DNA of 64,000 nucleotides from NCBI GenBank assembly GCA_963790405.1, contig CAWBOJ010000003.1:620001-684000 (forward strand). The letters run 5' to 3'. A model generated the notes under the pieces. It saw only the letters and a list, made by a program, of their open reading frames with translations. It did not search any database and was not told the DNA's origin. Below, in pieces: positions 40,090-50,172 of this stretch. Within the stretch, counting starts at the first letter, position 1. Every line of letters begins with the position of its first letter. Source of the DNA: JBGSMX01 sp963790405. Lineage in GTDB: Bacteria > Actinomycetota > Coriobacteriia > Anaerosomatales > JAGXFU01. A program made the translations under genes and the position numbers.

Positions 40090-40461
40090 ATGGCTGACGC
40101 GCCGGTTATTCTGACGATCGATGACGAGCACGACATCACCGAGATGATCGCCATGATGTTGCAGTCCGAGGGATTTCGGGTCATGGAAGCCAACTCGGTA
40201 TTCGAGGGAATGAAGGCTCTCGCCGAAGCGAAACCTGCGGCGATCCTGCTCGATGTCATGATGCCGGGTGTCGACGGGATGCAGTTCTGTCGCACGCTTC
40301 GGGAAAATGACGCGACCGCCGACATACCGATCATCTTTGTGACCGCCCTTGCGAGCGCGTCCGATCGGGAGACTGCTCTGTCGGCCGGGGCGGCTGGCTA
40401 TCTGCCCAAGCCCTTTTCGACCGAACAGCTCCTCGGCGAGCTCAAGACGGTGATGAGCTGA
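40090..40461 (+). CDS. Stand-alone response-regulator receiver
   Basis: 123 residues, a complete CheY-like domain: ILTIDDEHDI (acid pocket), AILLDVMMPG (phospho-acceptor Asp near residue 55), IIFVTALAS and YLPKPFS with the conserved Lys. There is no output domain. GAGAGGGGGG precedes ATG 40090, 12 bases after the receiver-ATPase fusion stop, so it belongs to the same operon. It probably shuttles phosphoryl groups from the hybrid kinase Hpt domain or competes with the receivers on the ATPase. Confidence 0.92.
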   Translation: MADAPVILTIDDEHDITEMIAMMLQSEGFRVMEANSVFEGMKALAEAKPAAILLDVMMPGVDGMQFCRTLRENDATADIPIIFVTALASASDRETALSAGAAGYLPKPFSTEQLLGELKTVMS

Positions 40462-40602
40462 CGATTCTCGCGCATGGCACGCTCGTGCGCGGTACAATTC
40501 TCTCTCCCGGGTCAGTGCATAGCGAAGAGCAGTGCCCAGGGGCGTGACGCGCAAGCGTCGAAATCACACTGGCGCAGGCGTGCGCCTGACGGGGGGAGAA
40601 CC

Positions 40603-41359
40603 GTGCCCGGCATCGGTGTCGTGATCAACATCTTGGCCGTCTTGGTCGGCACCGCAGTCGGCTTGGCCTTCGGCCGTCTGATCAGCGAGCGGTTCCGCTC
40701 GATCGTGTTCTCGGCCATCGGGCTGGCGGTCATCGTGATCGGCGTTTCGATCGCCATCGGCGGACTTGCGGACCTCGGCGAGTCGAAGCTTGGCTCGTAC
40801 GCGGCGCTCGTGCTCGTGGGATCACTCGTCATCGGGGCACTCGTGGGCGAAGCTCTGCGTATCGAATACTGGCTCGAGCAGTTCGGGCATTGGCTGCAGC
40901 ACCTCTCGGCGCGTGTGCCGTCGCTCGCCCCCGGCAAGTCGACCGAGCCCGGCGAGAAGGGGCACACGCTCGTCGAGGGCTTCGTCACGGCGAGCCTTCT
41001 GTACTGCACGGGAGCGATGACGGTGCTCGGCTCGATACAAGACGGAATGGGCGACCCGTCGCTGCTCTCGCTCAAGGCGCTGCTCGACGGGTTCGCCTCG
41101 ATACCGCTTGCTGCTGCGATGGGAGCGGGCGTGGGGTTGTCTGTGATCCCGATCGCGATCATGCAGGGCGGCATCGCTCTGGGCGCGTCGTCTCTTGCGC
41201 CGGTGATGACGCCGGCGGTCATCGCAGCGATCGAGGCGATCGGTGGGCGCACTGATTCTCGCGATCGGTCTCGACCTGGCCGGGATCAAGCGGCTGCCTG
41301 TTGGCAACATGCTGCCGGCGATCTTCGTGGGAGCCGTGCTCGCAGGGGTGTTCGGCTAG
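40603..41359 (+). CDS. DUF554 membrane protein (one frame break)
   Basis: About 251 residues with seven helices: GIGVVINILAVLVGTAVGLA, ALVLVGSLVIGALVGEALRIE, GFVTASLLYCTGAMTVLGSI and GGIALGASSLAPVMTPAV are recognisable DUF554 (YdfK-like) blocks. After a break near 41245 the end reads ALILAIGLDLAGIKRLPVGN and stops at TAG 41357-41359. GTG 40603 is preceded by GGGGGGAG. The family may be small-solute transporters; no role is established. The next gene starts at the following base. Confidence 0.85.
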
Positions 41360-41812
41360 ATGCCTGTGGACGAGCAGCATCCCATTTCTGCCGATGAACC
41401 GCTGGACGCCTCGGGTCCGCTCGTCTCCAAGGACCTGCCCGAGGGACTACCGGGCTTCAACTGGGGAGCGTTCCTCATCCCGCCGCTGTGGGGCGTGGCC
41501 TACGGACAGTGGGCGGGCGTCTTCTTCCTCCCGGTCTGGGCGTTTGTCGACAACATGATCCGAGGCTCGTACGAACTGGGCCTGTGGACGTCTTGGGTGG
41601 GCTGGGGGATGGCTGTGACGACCCTTGCCCTGCAGGCGGGCTACGCGCGTACTGCCAACCGGATCTGGTGGCATCGAACCCGGAATCCGGCTGCGGTGGA
41701 ACGCTACGTGCGCCACCAACGCATCTGGGCGATCGTCGGCGTCGTGACCGTGATCGCCATGGCGGTGTGGATCGCGCTGTTCATCACCAGTGGTCACACT
41801 GTCGTGGGCTAG
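41360..41812 (+). CDS. DUF2628-like membrane protein
   Basis: 150 residues with a soluble N-terminus of about 30 residues and four hydrophobic stretches, including FNWGAFLIPPLWGVAYGQW, a phrase typical of DUF2628-type proteins. ATG 41360 immediately follows the DUF554 stop, so the two are translationally coupled. Function unknown. Confidence 0.75.
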   Translation: MPVDEQHPISADEPLDASGPLVSKDLPEGLPGFNWGAFLIPPLWGVAYGQWAGVFFLPVWAFVDNMIRGSYELGLWTSWVGWGMAVTTLALQAGYARTANRIWWHRTRNPAAVERYVRHQRIWAIVGVVTVIAMAVWIALFITSGHTVVG

Positions 41813-41827
41813 TGCTTCTCCCCGGAG

Positions 41828-43171
41828 CTACGCCACGGCGTTCTCGGCGGTGGAAGGCAGCAGCCACTTTGTGGCGATGAGTACGAGTGCCCAGATGATG
41901 AGCACGATCGAGCCCGCGAGTACTGCACTGGACGGGCCGATGAATTCGCCGAGGGTGCCGAACGCAATCGATGAGACCGGCATGAGGCCCATGAACGACA
42001 TGACGAATAGCGCCATGACGCGTCCGCGCAGCCGATTGGGCACCACGGCCTGGATCGAGGTGTTCACGAGTGAGTTCGAAGTGAGCAGCGCGGCCCCGGC
42101 CAGTGCCGAGACCACCAGGCTGAGCGCCATGGACCGAGACGCGCCGAACACAACGAGCGTCGCGCCGAAGCCGAGTAGCGCGAACGGGATGATGCGCTCC
42201 CGGTTTGTCGTTGGCGGCAGTCCGGCGACCACGAGTGCGCCCACGAGTGCGCCGAGCCCGTTGGCGGCCATGAGGTAGGAGACACCGAGCTTGCCCGCGT
42301 GCAGCGACTTATCGGCGATGGCGGGCAGCAGCATCATGTACGGCATGCCGAAGATGGTCATCATCGCGGTGCTCACGATGAGCACGCCCACGACACGATG
42401 CTCGCGCGCGTAGTGCACGCCTCCCATGAGGTTGGCGATCACGCCCTCGCCGCTGGCGTGAGGGTGCGGATGCATGTCCTCGGCAGGTCTGAGTCGAATC
42501 GCAGCCAGCGCGGCGATCACGAACAAGAAGGTTCCGGCGTTCACGTAGAAGATCTCGCCCATGCCCGCGCCAAGCAGCACGAGTCCGCTCGCAGCGAGCG
42601 GTCCGAGCAGGCGTGAAGTCTGGAACTGCGCCGAGTTGAGCGCGATGGCGTTGAGCAATGATTCTCGAGGTACGAGGTCGGGCAGCAGCGACTGCCACGA
42701 GGGGAACGTGATCGCCGACATCACGCCGCCGAGCAGGCCCAGTCCCGCGACCCAGGCGAGCGAGGCGATCGGATTGACTGCCGAGAGGTGTCCGGTTGCG
42801 TAGAGCACGCCGAGCGCGGTGGCCTGCACGAGCAAGATCGCCTGCGACCAGATGAGGAGCCGACGCTTGTCGAACCGATCCGCGACCGCTCCGGCGAACA
42901 GCGACAGCAGTAGTACCGGGATGCCCGAGACGAAGTTGACGAGCCCGAGGTCGAACTCGGAGTGCCGGAACGAGTAGACGACGATCAGGAGCGCGTAGTT
43001 CTGCATCCACGTTCCCGTGTTGCTTACGAGTGCGCCCGCCCAAAACCAGCTGTAGTCACGGTATCGGAACGACTCGAATGTGCCCGCGCGCACGACTTGG
43101 CGGGTCGGCACGCCGACATCCGCCTCACGCACTTCAAGTTGTTCGAGGCCGTTTTGCTGGTTGTCGGACAC
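41828..43171 (-). CDS. MFS exporter (EntS/MFS_3 type)
   Basis: About 447 residues, intact, with twelve helices. The N-terminal region SFRYRDYSWFWAGALVSNTG and the loop DRFDKRRLLIWSQ (motif A-like) are characteristic of the DHA3/MFS_3 exporters such as enterobactin exporter EntS. GTG 43171 (VSDNQQNG) is preceded by GGAAGGAG. It is probably a drug or siderophore exporter, with substrate undefined. It is convergent with the preceding membrane gene (16-base gap). Confidence 0.9.
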   Translation of the reverse strand: MSDNQQNGLEQLEVREADVGVPTRQVVRAGTFESFRYRDYSWFWAGALVSNTGTWMQNYALLIVVYSFRHSEFDLGLVNFVSGIPVLLLSLFAGAVADRFDKRRLLIWSQAILLVQATALGVLYATGHLSAVNPIASLAWVAGLGLLGGVMSAITFPSWQSLLPDLVPRESLLNAIALNSAQFQTSRLLGPLAASGLVLLGAGMGEIFYVNAGTFLFVIAALAAIRLRPAEDMHPHPHASGEGVIANLMGGVHYAREHRVVGVLIVSTAMMTIFGMPYMMLLPAIADKSLHAGKLGVSYLMAANGLGALVGALVVAGLPPTTNRERIIPFALLGFGATLVVFGASRSMALSLVVSALAGAALLTSNSLVNTSIQAVVPNRLRGRVMALFVMSFMGLMPVSSIAFGTLGEFIGPSSAVLAGSIVLIIWALVLIATKWLLPSTAENAVA

Positions 43172-43231
43172 GCGACTCCTTCCCGAAGGCGATGCAGGCC
43201 AGTGTACGCGCGACACAGGCCGGGATGCCAG

Positions 43232-43939
43232 CTAATCGGCGCTTTCGCGCCAGCCGTCGACCTGGAATGCGCTCGGGCAGATGTCGGCCAGGAAGCACGC
43301 TCCGCACGTTGGCCGCTTCGCCGTGCACACCGCGCGGCCATGGCTGATCATCTCGTAGTTCACGCGGTACCAGCGATCGCGCGGGTAGCAGGCGCACAGG
43401 TCGCCCTCGACCTTGTTGGGGTCCTTTGCCGTGGAGATGCCCCAGCGGTGAGCCAGGCGGAACACGTGAGTGTCCACCGCGATGCCCTCCACGATCCCGA
43501 ACCCGCTGCCGAGCACGATGTTCGCGGTCTTGCGCGCCACGCCGCGCAGGCTCGTGAGTTCCTCCATGGTGCGCGGCACTTCGCCGCCGAACTCGGCCAC
43601 GATCATCTGCGAGGTCGCGATGATGCTCTTGGTCTTCTGCCGGAAGAAACCGAGCGAATGCACGAGCTGCTCGACCTCGGTCGGGTCCGCGCCTGCGAGT
43701 GCCTGCGCGTTCGGGAAGCGCGCAAACAGCTCCGGCGTCGCCTTGTTCACACCCTCGTCGGTGGTCTGTGCCGAGAGGATCACGGCTATGAGCAGCTCGA
43801 ACGGGTTGCCGAACTGCAGCGCCGGCTTCGGGTCGTCGTAGTGCTCCTCGAGGCGGCGGGCGATCTCGGTGCAACGATCGCGCTGGGCCTCGTCGCAGCA
43901 GCTCGTGGGCTTGGCGGGTGCGGCTTTGTCTGCGGTCAC
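43232..43939 (-). CDS. nth: Endonuclease III (DNA glycosylase/AP lyase)
   Basis: About 235 residues. Helix-hairpin-helix LTSLRGVARKTANIVL contains the catalytic Lys, and the catalytic Asp is in VDTHVFRL. The C-terminal [4Fe-4S] ligands C-x6-C-x2-C-x5-C appear as CTAKRPTCGACFLADIC. GTG 43939 is chosen because GAGGAG lies seven bases upstream; a longer in-frame ATG at 43987 has no such site. It removes oxidised pyrimidines in base excision repair. It lies next to mfd but on the opposite strand. Confidence 0.94.
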   Translation of the reverse strand: MTADKAAPAKPTSCCDEAQRDRCTEIARRLEEHYDDPKPALQFGNPFELLIAVILSAQTTDEGVNKATPELFARFPNAQALAGADPTEVEQLVHSLGFFRQKTKSIIATSQMIVAEFGGEVPRTMEELTSLRGVARKTANIVLGSGFGIVEGIAVDTHVFRLAHRWGISTAKDPNKVEGDLCACYPRDRWYRVNYEMISHGRAVCTAKRPTCGACFLADICPSAFQVDGWRESAD

Positions 43940-44180
43940 GTCAGGGCTCCTCGGCAATCGAGTGGATGCGGGTTCGAATCGGGTCACATCGTGTTTGTGC
44001 CCACAAGCCTAGCCGACGACAGCGTTTGGCTGCGAGATTCTAGGGCACATCGGTCGATTCCGAGCGCGTCGGCGCGCCTGCGATTGACCGCCGCCGCTCA
44101 AGGGCATAACCTTGCCCAACCCCGCGCGGCGCATCCGCTGCGGGGCGTTCGTGCTGTTTCACACTCACTAAATGGAGGTC

Positions 44181-47100
44181 ATGCCGAGGATGCGTCTTGT
44201 CAACCGTATGGTCGCATCGCTGCGTCAGAGCTCCGCATATAGAGACTCCTCGGACCTGATCGGCCAGGGGCGCGACGCATCGCTTGCCGTGCCCGGGCTG
44301 GTGCGTCCCTTGCTCGCAGCCGCGCTGTTCACCGAGCACCGGCGTCCCACGCTCGTGGCAATCGCCGGAGAGCAGGCCGCCGAGCGATTCGCGCGTCAAC
44401 TCACCGCCTATCTCGAACCGGGGCGTGTTCTGCACTTCGCCGAGAGGCGCGAGGCACCGTGGAGCGACATCCCGCCCAACCTGGAGACGGTGGGTGCTCG
44501 AGCCCGGGCGCTGCACGCGCTCTCGCAGCGGTCGCGAGGTCGTGGTCGTCGCCTCGGCGCGTGCGCTGCTTCGCGCGCTCCCGCCCCAAGGCTCGCACGT
44601 GTTCGAGCCGCTCGCACTCGAGGTCGGCGTGGTCATCGATCCGACCGAGGTTGCAGCACGCCTCGCGCGCATGGGCTACGAGCGTGTCGAGGTCGCCGAG
44701 GAGCGCGGCACGTTCGCCGCACGCGGTGGAGTGCTCGACGTGTTCCCCTCCGACAGCCACCATCCCGTGCGGGCGGAGTTCTTCGGCGATGAGATCGAGA
44801 CGCTGCGCCGCTACGTGCCCAGTACGGGTCAGACGATCGGCGACGCCGGTCTCACCGAAGTCTTCACCTGCCGAGAAGTCCAGCTCTCGAGTCGCGCTGC
44901 CGATCGCCTCGAGCGGACGCTGCGCGCTCGAGCACTCAAGGATCCCGAGCTCGCCCATCATCTGGAGATGGTCCGGGAAGGCGTGTACTTCAACGGCGTG
45001 GAGCGCTATCTGCCGCTGCTCTACGACACCCAAGGCGTGCTGACCGACTATCTCGCGCCGGAGACGCTCATCGTGGTTGCCGAGCCGCGCTCGCTGTTCG
45101 ACGATGCCGTGCGCCGCCGCGAGGAGTTCGAGGTGGCGGCAAAGGTCGCCGGTGCGTCGCTCGAAGGACTCGTGGTGCCTGCGGCTCGGCTCGACCTGGG
45201 CGGACGGCAGCGCCTGACGTTGCTGTCGCTTCTGCGTGCCGGCGGAGCCGTCGACGCTGAACTCGCGGCGCGACGCCCCGATGTCTCCGGCGGCGAGGAA
45301 GCGTTCATCGGCGGCGTGCGCGCTCTGACCGACATCGACTACGCCGTCGCCGTCGCCGTGCCCGATCGCCGTGCCCGGCTGCGGATCGGCGACGCCCTTG
45401 CGCACGCGGGACTTTCGATAGCCGAGGTGCCCGAGCACGAGCCGCTTACTGCGCGCTTCGCCGAGGAGTCTTCCGCAACCACGCCCCCTGCAGCTGCCTT
45501 TGCAGGCGGGGTCGTCCACCTCGTTCCGGTGGAAGTCCCTGCCGGCTTCGTGATTCCCGAGGCCCGTCTCGCGCTCGTGAGTATCGACGATGTCTATCCG
45601 CGCTCCGGTGCGGCGCGCCGTGCTGCGCGCGATGCCGACCCGACCCGGATGACCTTTGGCTTCGCGCCCGGCGACTACGTCGTACACACCACGCACGGAA
45701 TCGCGCTGTTCAGGGCTATGGAGCGCAAGGAAGTGCTCGGTGCCGAGCGGGACTACCTGATACTCGAGTACGCCAAGGGCGATCGCCTGTACGTGCCGGT
45801 CGAGCAGATCGACCGCATCAGCAAGTACGTGGGCGCCGACGGCAGTTCTCCGCGCGTCACGCGTCTCAACACCGCCGATTGGTCGCGTGCCACCACCAAG
45901 GCGCGCAAGGCTGCCAAGACGCTCGCCTTCGACCTGGTCGACCTCTATGCCCGCCGCGCGGCCGTGTCCGGTCACGCATTCGGCTCGGACACCGGTTGGC
46001 AGCTGGAAATGGAAGCCGCGTTCCCGTTCGAGGAGACACCGGACCAGCTTGCGGCTATTGCGGACGTAAAGAGTGACATGGAGTCCGAGAAGCCCATGGA
46101 CCGCCTGATCTGCGGTGATGTCGGCTATGGGAAGACCGAGGTGGCGCTTCGGGCGGTGTTCAAGGCCGTGCAGGACGGCAAGCAGGTCATGGTCTTGTGC
46201 CCCACCACGATTCTGGCCCAGCAGCACTTCACGACGTTTTCCGAGCGGTTCGAGCCGTTCGGCGTGCGCACGGAAGTGCTGTCGCGTTTCCGTACTCAGT
46301 CGCAGCAGGCCGAGTCGCTCGCCGGGTTCGCTACCGGCGAGGTCGATGTGCTCATCGGCACGCACCGGCTGCTCTCGCGTGACGTCATGCCTCTGCGCCT
46401 CGGCCTCGTGGTCATCGATGAAGAGCAGCGCTTCGGCGTGGAACACAAGGAGCACCTGAAGAACTTGCGCGAACAGGTCGACATCCTGACGTTGTCGGCT
46501 ACGCCGATCCCGCGCACGTTGCAGATGTCGCTGTCCGGCGTACGCGACATGAGCGTGATCGACACGCCGCCACCCAACCGCTTCCCGGTGCAGGTACACG
46601 TGGGCGAGTACGACGCCGACGTCGTCAGCGGCGCCATCCGCCGAGAACTCGAGCGGGGCGGGCAGGTCTACTTCGTGTCCAACCGGGTGAAATCGATCGA
46701 CGAGGCCGTGGCGCGCGTCGAGGAGGCTGCACCCGAAGCACGGATAGGTGTCGCCCACGGGCAGATGTCCGAGAAGCAGCTCGAGCGCATCATGGAGAGC
46801 TTCTCGGCAGGAAAGCATGACGTGCTCGTGGCGACCACCATCGTCGAGTCGGGCCTCGACAACCCGCACTCCAACACGCTCATCATCGAAGACTCGCAAC
46901 GCCTGGGTCTCGCACAGCTCTACCAGCTCAAAGGTCGCGTAGGCCGAAGTCACGTGCGCGCGTTCGCGTACTTCCTGTTCCCGCGTGGCCAGTCGCTTAC
47001 CGAGCAAGCAGTCGAGCGGCTCACGGCGATTCGCGAACACACGGAGTTGGGCAGCGGCATCAAGGTAGCCATGCGTGACCTCGAGATACGCGGAGCGGGC

Positions 47101-47670
47101 TCGCTTCTGGGCGCGGAGCAGCACGGCAACATGAGCGCAGTAGGCTTCGATCTGTTTGCCGAGATGCTGCGCGAGGCAGTGGCCGAGACGCGCGGCGAGC
47201 CGCTGGTCGCCTATCCCGAAGTCAAGGTCGACTTGCCGGTGCCGGCGTTTTTGCCCGAGGAGTACGTCGCCGATGTCGACGAGCGTGTGCGCTTCTACCG
47301 CCGTTTGGCTGGCTCACCGAGTGTCGAGGCGGTCGCACGCGTGACCGCCGAGCTCGCCGAGAAGCACGGCGCCTTGCCGCAGCCGGCTCGCAACATCGCC
47401 GACATCGCGCGCGTGAAAGCGCTTGCAGCCGAGCTCGGCGCCACATCGGTCACGGCCGTTCGCAACCGGCTTCAGATCGCGCCGCTCAGCCTCGATGCGG
47501 CGCAGCGCGGCGTGCTCGGCGCACGTGGGGGCCTGTACCTGGAAAACGAGCGAAAAGCGGTCCTTCCGCTCGAACGTGGAGCTTCTGTGACGGAGGCTGC
47601 GCTCGACATTCTCGATGCTATACTGTCCGCAGTCGTTTCAGCTCCCCAAGCTTCTCAGGAGGACGAATGA
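44181..47670 (+). CDS. mfd: Transcription-repair coupling factor (one frame break)
   Basis: About 1163 residues. UvrB-like N-terminal domains (GVVIDPTEVAARLARMGYER, RGGVLDVFPSDSHHP) precede the RNA-polymerase-binding CarD-like domain (FAPGDYVVHTTHGIALF, KGDRLYVPVEQID). SF2 helicase motifs are Walker A CGDVGYGKTEVA, motif II DEEQRFGV, LSATPIPRT and RVGRSHVRAFAY, and a TRCF C-domain follows. A break near 44527 (extra C) joins ALSQ to GREVVVVASA. ATG 44181 sits five bases after GGAGG. It displaces stalled RNA polymerase and recruits UvrA. The stop overlaps the next start (ATGA). Confidence 0.95.
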
Positions 47671-48647
47671 AAGCTCTACGCATCATGCTGGCTGCCGTGC
47701 TGGCTCTTGGATTGGCCATCGGCGCGACCGGCTGCTCCAAGGAAGAACTCGCCGCGCGCGTTAACGGTGAAGAGATCAAGAAGAGCGATCTCGACGCCCA
47801 GGTCGACCAGCTCGTCGAGCAGTACCCGGACATGTTTGCGGGTGCCGACGGCGAGGGCCAGTTGCTTGAGTTCAAGCAGCGCCTCCTGGACAACATGATC
47901 AATCAGGTCCTGCTCAAGCAGGCTGCCGAGGAGCGTGGCATCGAGGTTACAGACGCCGATGTCGACGCCGAGATCGAGAACCTCAAGACCGGCTTCCAGA
48001 CCGACGAGCAGTTCGAAGAAGCACTCGCGCAGTCGGGGATGGATCTCGATGCGCTCAAAGAGCAGGTCCGCGACAGTCTCGTGACCGACCAGCTCGTGCA
48101 GTCTCTGAGCGACGAGGCTACGGTCGATGCTGCTGAGATCGAAGAGTACTACGACTCCAACAAGGAACAGTTCTACGAGGAGGCTGCCGTCCGCGCAGCG
48201 CACATTCTGTTTGCAGCAGATGACAAGGCGACTGCGGAGAAGGTGCTTGCGGAGATCAAGGCCGGTGGCGCCGATTTTGCCGCCCTGGCAAAGCAGTACT
48301 CGCAAGATCCAGGTTCGGCTGCCAATGGTGGCGACCTGGGCTGGCCGACCACTCCGTTCGTTCCCGAGTTCCAGGCAGCTGCCGAGGCACTCGACATCGA
48401 CGAAGTCTCGGACCTGGTGGAGACGACGTTTGGCTGGCACATCATCAAGGTCATCGAGAAGCGTGAGGCACGTCAGCTCCCTCTCGACGAGGTTCGTGAC
48501 CAGATCGAACAGATCATCGTGCAGCAGCGCAGTGCCGATGCGTATCAGACCTTCCTCAACGATCTCCGCGACTCCGCCGAGATCGAGATTCTGTTGCCCG
48601 AGCTGGCCACGCCTGCGGTGAGCCAAGAGGGAACGCAGAGCGAATAG
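47667..48647 (+). CDS. prsA: Parvulin-type peptidyl-prolyl isomerase lipoprotein (PrsA/SurA-like)
   Basis: 326 residues, intact. The lipoprotein signal ends at lipobox IGATGC (residue 23). A SurA-like N-terminal chaperone domain (VNGEEIKKSDLDAQVDQLV, LLDNMINQVLLKQAAEERGI) leads to a parvulin domain near residues 165-265 (AAHILFAADDKATAEKVLAE, GGDLGWPTTPFVPEFQ, FGWHIIKV). It folds exported proteins outside the membrane. It is translationally coupled to mfd and followed by mazG, an arrangement seen in several actinobacteria and firmicutes. Confidence 0.93.
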   Translation: MKALRIMLAAVLALGLAIGATGCSKEELAARVNGEEIKKSDLDAQVDQLVEQYPDMFAGADGEGQLLEFKQRLLDNMINQVLLKQAAEERGIEVTDADVDAEIENLKTGFQTDEQFEEALAQSGMDLDALKEQVRDSLVTDQLVQSLSDEATVDAAEIEEYYDSNKEQFYEEAAVRAAHILFAADDKATAEKVLAEIKAGGADFAALAKQYSQDPGSAANGGDLGWPTTPFVPEFQAAAEALDIDEVSDLVETTFGWHIIKVIEKREARQLPLDEVRDQIEQIIVQQRSADAYQTFLNDLRDSAEIEILLPELATPAVSQEGTQSE

Positions 48648-48678
48648 TAGTCGCCCGATTCGGGCGCAAGGGGGCCGC

Positions 48679-50106
48679 GTGGGCTCAATCTCGATCGTCG
48701 GGTTCGACACAACGCCGGACCCGGCGTCGGGTTCTCGCGTGCCTGCCCTGGTACGTGAGGCTGCAACCGTTGTAGTGCCGTCCCCGGACGGTCGAATCGC
48801 CCAGGCACTCGCTGCCGAAGGCATGAGCTTCACCGACTTGACCGAACTGGGTCTAGACGCCCGGGCACCTGTCGAACGTATCATCGAGCGGCTCGTGGAG
48901 CTATCCGAGGTCGGGGATGTCGTTTACATCTCCGCGGCTATGCCCATCATGCGAGAGGGACTGCTCTCCGGCTTGCTTGCGCGCAGCGGCGGAGAAGTCA
49001 GCGTGTTCCCCGTCCTCTCGCCGCTGCAGATCATCCTCATGGCGTTCGATATCGATCCGACCGCCGATCTCGACATAGTGGACGTGCGTAGCCTAGGCCC
49101 GGGTACCGTGTGCAGGGGCAGCCACCTCATCGTGACGGGCGTGCGCAACAAACTGCTCTCGCGCCGCGCTTCCGAGCAACTCTCGGCAGACTTCCCGCCC
49201 AATCATCGCGTGATCGTCGCCCGCACTGTCGCCGAGGACGGTTTCTCGCTGACGCTACGCACCGTGGCCACGCTTGCCGAGATGGACGCCGGCGACGAGG
49301 CGGCGCTCTTCGTATCGCCGAATCGCATTCGACCGCCCGGCGGATTCGATGGTTTCGTGCGACTGATCGAGGAGCTGCGCGGTCCTCACGGGTGTCCGTG
49401 GGACAAGGCGCAGAACCATCTCACCTTGCGCCGTCACATGCTCGAAGAGGCCTACGAGGCGGTTGCCGCGATCGAGTCTGGCGACGACGCCGAGCTCGCC
49501 GACGAACTGGGCGATGTGCTGCTGCAGGTCGTGCTACATGCGCAGATCGCGTCGGAGGAGGAGCGCTTCGATATCGACGAGATCGTTGCGCGGATAACCG
49601 AGAAGATTCGCCGCCGTCACCCGCACATCTTCGGCGATGACTCGTGCCGACACGCCGGACGAGGTCGTCGCACACTGGAGCGCCATCAAGCGCGAGGAGA
49701 AGGCCGACGCCGGGTTGCTGGACTCGATCCCCGTGTCATTGCCGGCGCTCATGCGTGCCGAGAAGATCTCGAAGCGGGTCGTAGGTGTGGGCTTCGAGTG
49801 GGAGACGCTCGATGATGTGTGGGACAAGGTCCATGAGGAGATCGATGAGCTCAAGGCGACCGAGCCTGGTTCGCCCGAGGCCGTCGAGGAGATCGGCGAC
49901 GTGTTGTTCACCGTGGTCAATCTCGCACGCAAGCAGGGTATCGATGCCGAGGAGGCGCTCCGCGCGGCGTGCGCGAAGTTCTCGTCACGCTGGCGTCGAC
50001 ATGGAGCAAGCTGCGACGGACGGCGAGGATCGATCTCGCGCGCTTGGACGCAGACGGACTTGAGGGACTGTGGCAGGATGCTAAGAAGAGGGAGACGCGG
50101 GACTGA
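48679..50106 (+). CDS. mazG: MazG nucleotide pyrophosphohydrolase with N-terminal tetrapyrrole-methylase-like domain (YabN type)
   Basis: About 475 residues after breaks near 49640 and 49985. The N-terminal 220 residues follow the YabN tetrapyrrole methylase pattern (AAMPIMREGLLSGLLARSG, VLSPLQIILMAFDIDPTADL), but the SAM-binding G-x-G-P-G-D motif is replaced by VGFDTTPDP, so methyl transfer is doubtful. Two MazG domains follow: GGFDGFVRLIEELRGPHGCP, LEEAYEAVAAIESGDDAELA, DELGDVLLQ with metal-binding E-x3-E and E-x2-D, and a second copy at about 49750-49930. It hydrolyses aberrant NTPs. GTG 48679 follows a short hairpin after prsA. Confidence 0.87.
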
Positions 50107-50125
50107 TACGCGTTCAGCGCCGAGC

Positions 50126-50143
50126 GCGGCCGGAATCGGCCGC
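50126..50143 (+). other. Intergenic hairpin between mazG and eno
   Basis: Perfect seven-base-pair stem GCGGCCG/CGGCCGC with loop GAAT, 20 bases after the mazG stop and 30 before the eno start. There is no T run, so it is not a standard intrinsic terminator. It may mark a transcript end or an RNA-processing or stability site. Confidence 0.4.
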
Positions 50144-50172
50144 AGGGGAGACGATAGGGAGCGATTGGCGAC

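Noticed and set aside
48650..48668. Intrinsic terminator after the parvulin gene (CGCCCGA/TCGGGCG)
   Set aside because: The arms leave almost no loop and no T run follows; mazG starts about ten bases later, so readthrough is more likely.
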